Shown piece after piece: positions 4,316 to 5,010 of a stretch of 5,010 nt of DNA. The notes under the pieces were generated by a model, which worked only from the letters and a program-made list of their open reading frames with translations, had not been told where the DNA came from and made no database searches. The position numbers were made by a program, and so were the translations under genes. Position 1 is the first letter of the stretch; the number at the start of each line of letters is the position of its first letter. Origin of the DNA: an uncultured Oscillospiraceae bacterium (GTDB taxonomy: Bacteria > Bacillota > Clostridia > Oscillospirales > Oscillospiraceae). The stretch lies in the NCBI GenBank assembly GCA_900763675.1, contig CAAFLE010000060.1:1-5010 (forward strand), in the 5' to 3' direction.

Positions 4316-4336
4316 AACATTATGGAGGTCAGTATT

Positions 4337-5010
4337 ATGAGTAAAGAGTACCCGCTGAATGTTCCCGCTCCCCATCACTTTACCTTTGCGGTCCGCGACA
4401 TTCCCGATGTCACCGTCGAACAGCGCGAGCGCGTCTTGAAGGCGACCCACTACAACGAGTTCGCTTTCCCCGCCGGTATGCTGACGGTCGATATGCTCTC
4501 CGACTCCGGCACCACAGCGATGACCAACCACCAGTGGGCGTCCCTGTTCCTCGGCGACGAGGCATACGGCCGCAACACCGGCTACTACGTCCTGCTCGAC
4601 ACGTTCCGCGACATCTTTGAGCGCGGCGGTGAGAAAAACTGGAAGAAGATCATCGACTATGTCCGCACCGACTGCCGCGACGTGGAGACCATGATGGAGA
4701 ACGTCTATCTCCCCGAGTACGAAGGCGGACTGTTCAACGGCGGCGCCGCGCAGATGGAGCGCCCCAACACCTTCATCATCCAGCAGGGCCGTGCGGCGGA
4801 ATCCGTCCTGATGGAGATCGTCAAGAAAATCCTCGCCCAGCGCCATCCCGGCAAGGTGTTCACCATCCCCTCCAACGGTCACTTTGACACGACCGAGGGC
4901 AACATCAAGCAGATGGGCTCCATCCCCAGAAACCTCTACCACAAGGAGATGCTGTACGAAGTCCCCGAAGGCGGCAAGTACGAGAAGAACCCGTTCAAGG
5001 GCAACATGGA
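4337..5010 (+). CDS. tnaA: Tryptophanase / tyrosine phenol-lyase family protein, 5' part
   Basis: The frame is open from ATG 4337 to the window end: 224 codons plus two bases, with no stop. Tryptophanase splits L-tryptophan into indole, pyruvate and ammonia using PLP; tyrosine phenol-lyase does the same to give phenol. Compared with E. coli TnaA, LTVDMLSDSGTTAMT (49-63) matches the LLTDSGTGAVT region, GDEAYGRNTGYY (73-84) matches GDEAYSGSRSYY (Tyr77 equals the catalytic-site tyrosine), QQGRAAE (149-155) matches the HQGRGAE phosphate-binding turn, and SNGHFDTTEG (179-188) matches SNYFFDTTQG. About 46 extra residues (roughly 96-143) lie between the last two of these blocks and their counterparts. 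The PLP lysine would fall beyond the window. GGAGG (4324-4328) sits 8 nt before the ATG; an in-frame ATG at 4322 overlaps it and is unlikely. Tryptophan versus tyrosine specificity cannot be decided from this part. Confidence 0.88.
   Translation, partial: MSKEYPLNVPAPHHFTFAVRDIPDVTVEQRERVLKATHYNEFAFPAGMLTVDMLSDSGTTAMTNHQWASLFLGDEAYGRNTGYYVLLDTFRDIFERGGEKNWKKIIDYVRTDCRDVETMMENVYLPEYEGGLFNGGAAQMERPNTFIIQQGRAAESVLMEIVKKILAQRHPGKVFTIPSNGHFDTTEGNIKQMGSIPRNLYHKEMLYEVPEGGKYEKNPFKGNM

Noticed and set aside
4232..4336. TnaC-type regulatory leader peptide before the lyase gene
   Set aside because: The only ATG in the gap (4322) is in frame with the lyase and overlaps its RBS. No short Trp-containing leader frame is visible.
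3737..4942. Long open frame on the minus strand across ridA and the lyase gene
   Set aside because: It is antisense to two well-recognised proteins, has low-complexity composition, no family resemblance and no ribosome binding site. It reflects GC-rich codon bias on the other strand.

Overview
The window looks like chromosomal DNA from a fairly GC-rich member of the Clostridia. A gut Oscillospiraceae-type bacterium (Oscillibacter/Faecalibacterium relatives) is my best guess. The reasons are the strong AAGGAGG ribosome binding sites, consensus sigma-A promoters in short AT-rich gaps, gene families typical of amino-acid-fermenting Firmicutes, and a tRNA-linked CGCTGCGCTGGGC-type intergenic repeat that I associate from memory with that family. 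The assignment is inference; no taxonomic marker gene is present.

Layout. Positions 1-150 hold a near-consensus promoter, a GC-rich leader hairpin and tRNA-Arg(CCU) with an encoded CCA. Positions 151-410 are non-coding: a long tRNA-proximal terminator hairpin, a second hairpin, then two tandem 84-bp repeat copies. Positions 411-500 carry, on the minus strand, an isolated ~30-codon piece of a MATE-family transporter, cut off at both ends. Positions 534-1196 (minus) encode a 220-aa XRE regulator with two membrane segments. The 263-bp gap 1197-1459 contains divergent promoters, a leader with mutually exclusive hairpins, and operator-like palindromes. brnQ (1460-2815, plus) encodes a branched-chain amino acid:cation symporter. 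It converges on a YheO/DauR-like PAS-HTH regulator (2868-3602, minus) across a shared bidirectional terminator. A 254-bp divergent gap with well-formed promoters and a 10-bp inverted repeat leads to ridA (3857-4231, plus) and to the 5' part of a tryptophanase/tyrosine phenol-lyase-family gene (from 4337, running off the window).

How the genes may work together. The right half reads as an amino acid catabolism locus. The lyase would split an aromatic amino acid through a 2-aminoacrylate intermediate, RidA would hydrolyse aminoacrylate/imine by-products to pyruvate and ammonia, and the divergently transcribed YheO-like protein is the obvious candidate regulator. A GTTTTGCA motif lies just upstream of the ridA -35 box and in two opposed copies around the brnQ promoter, so uptake and catabolism may share a regulator. 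The left half shows rearrangement around a tRNA gene: a repeat cluster sits where most of a MATE gene has been lost beside its possible former partner regulator.
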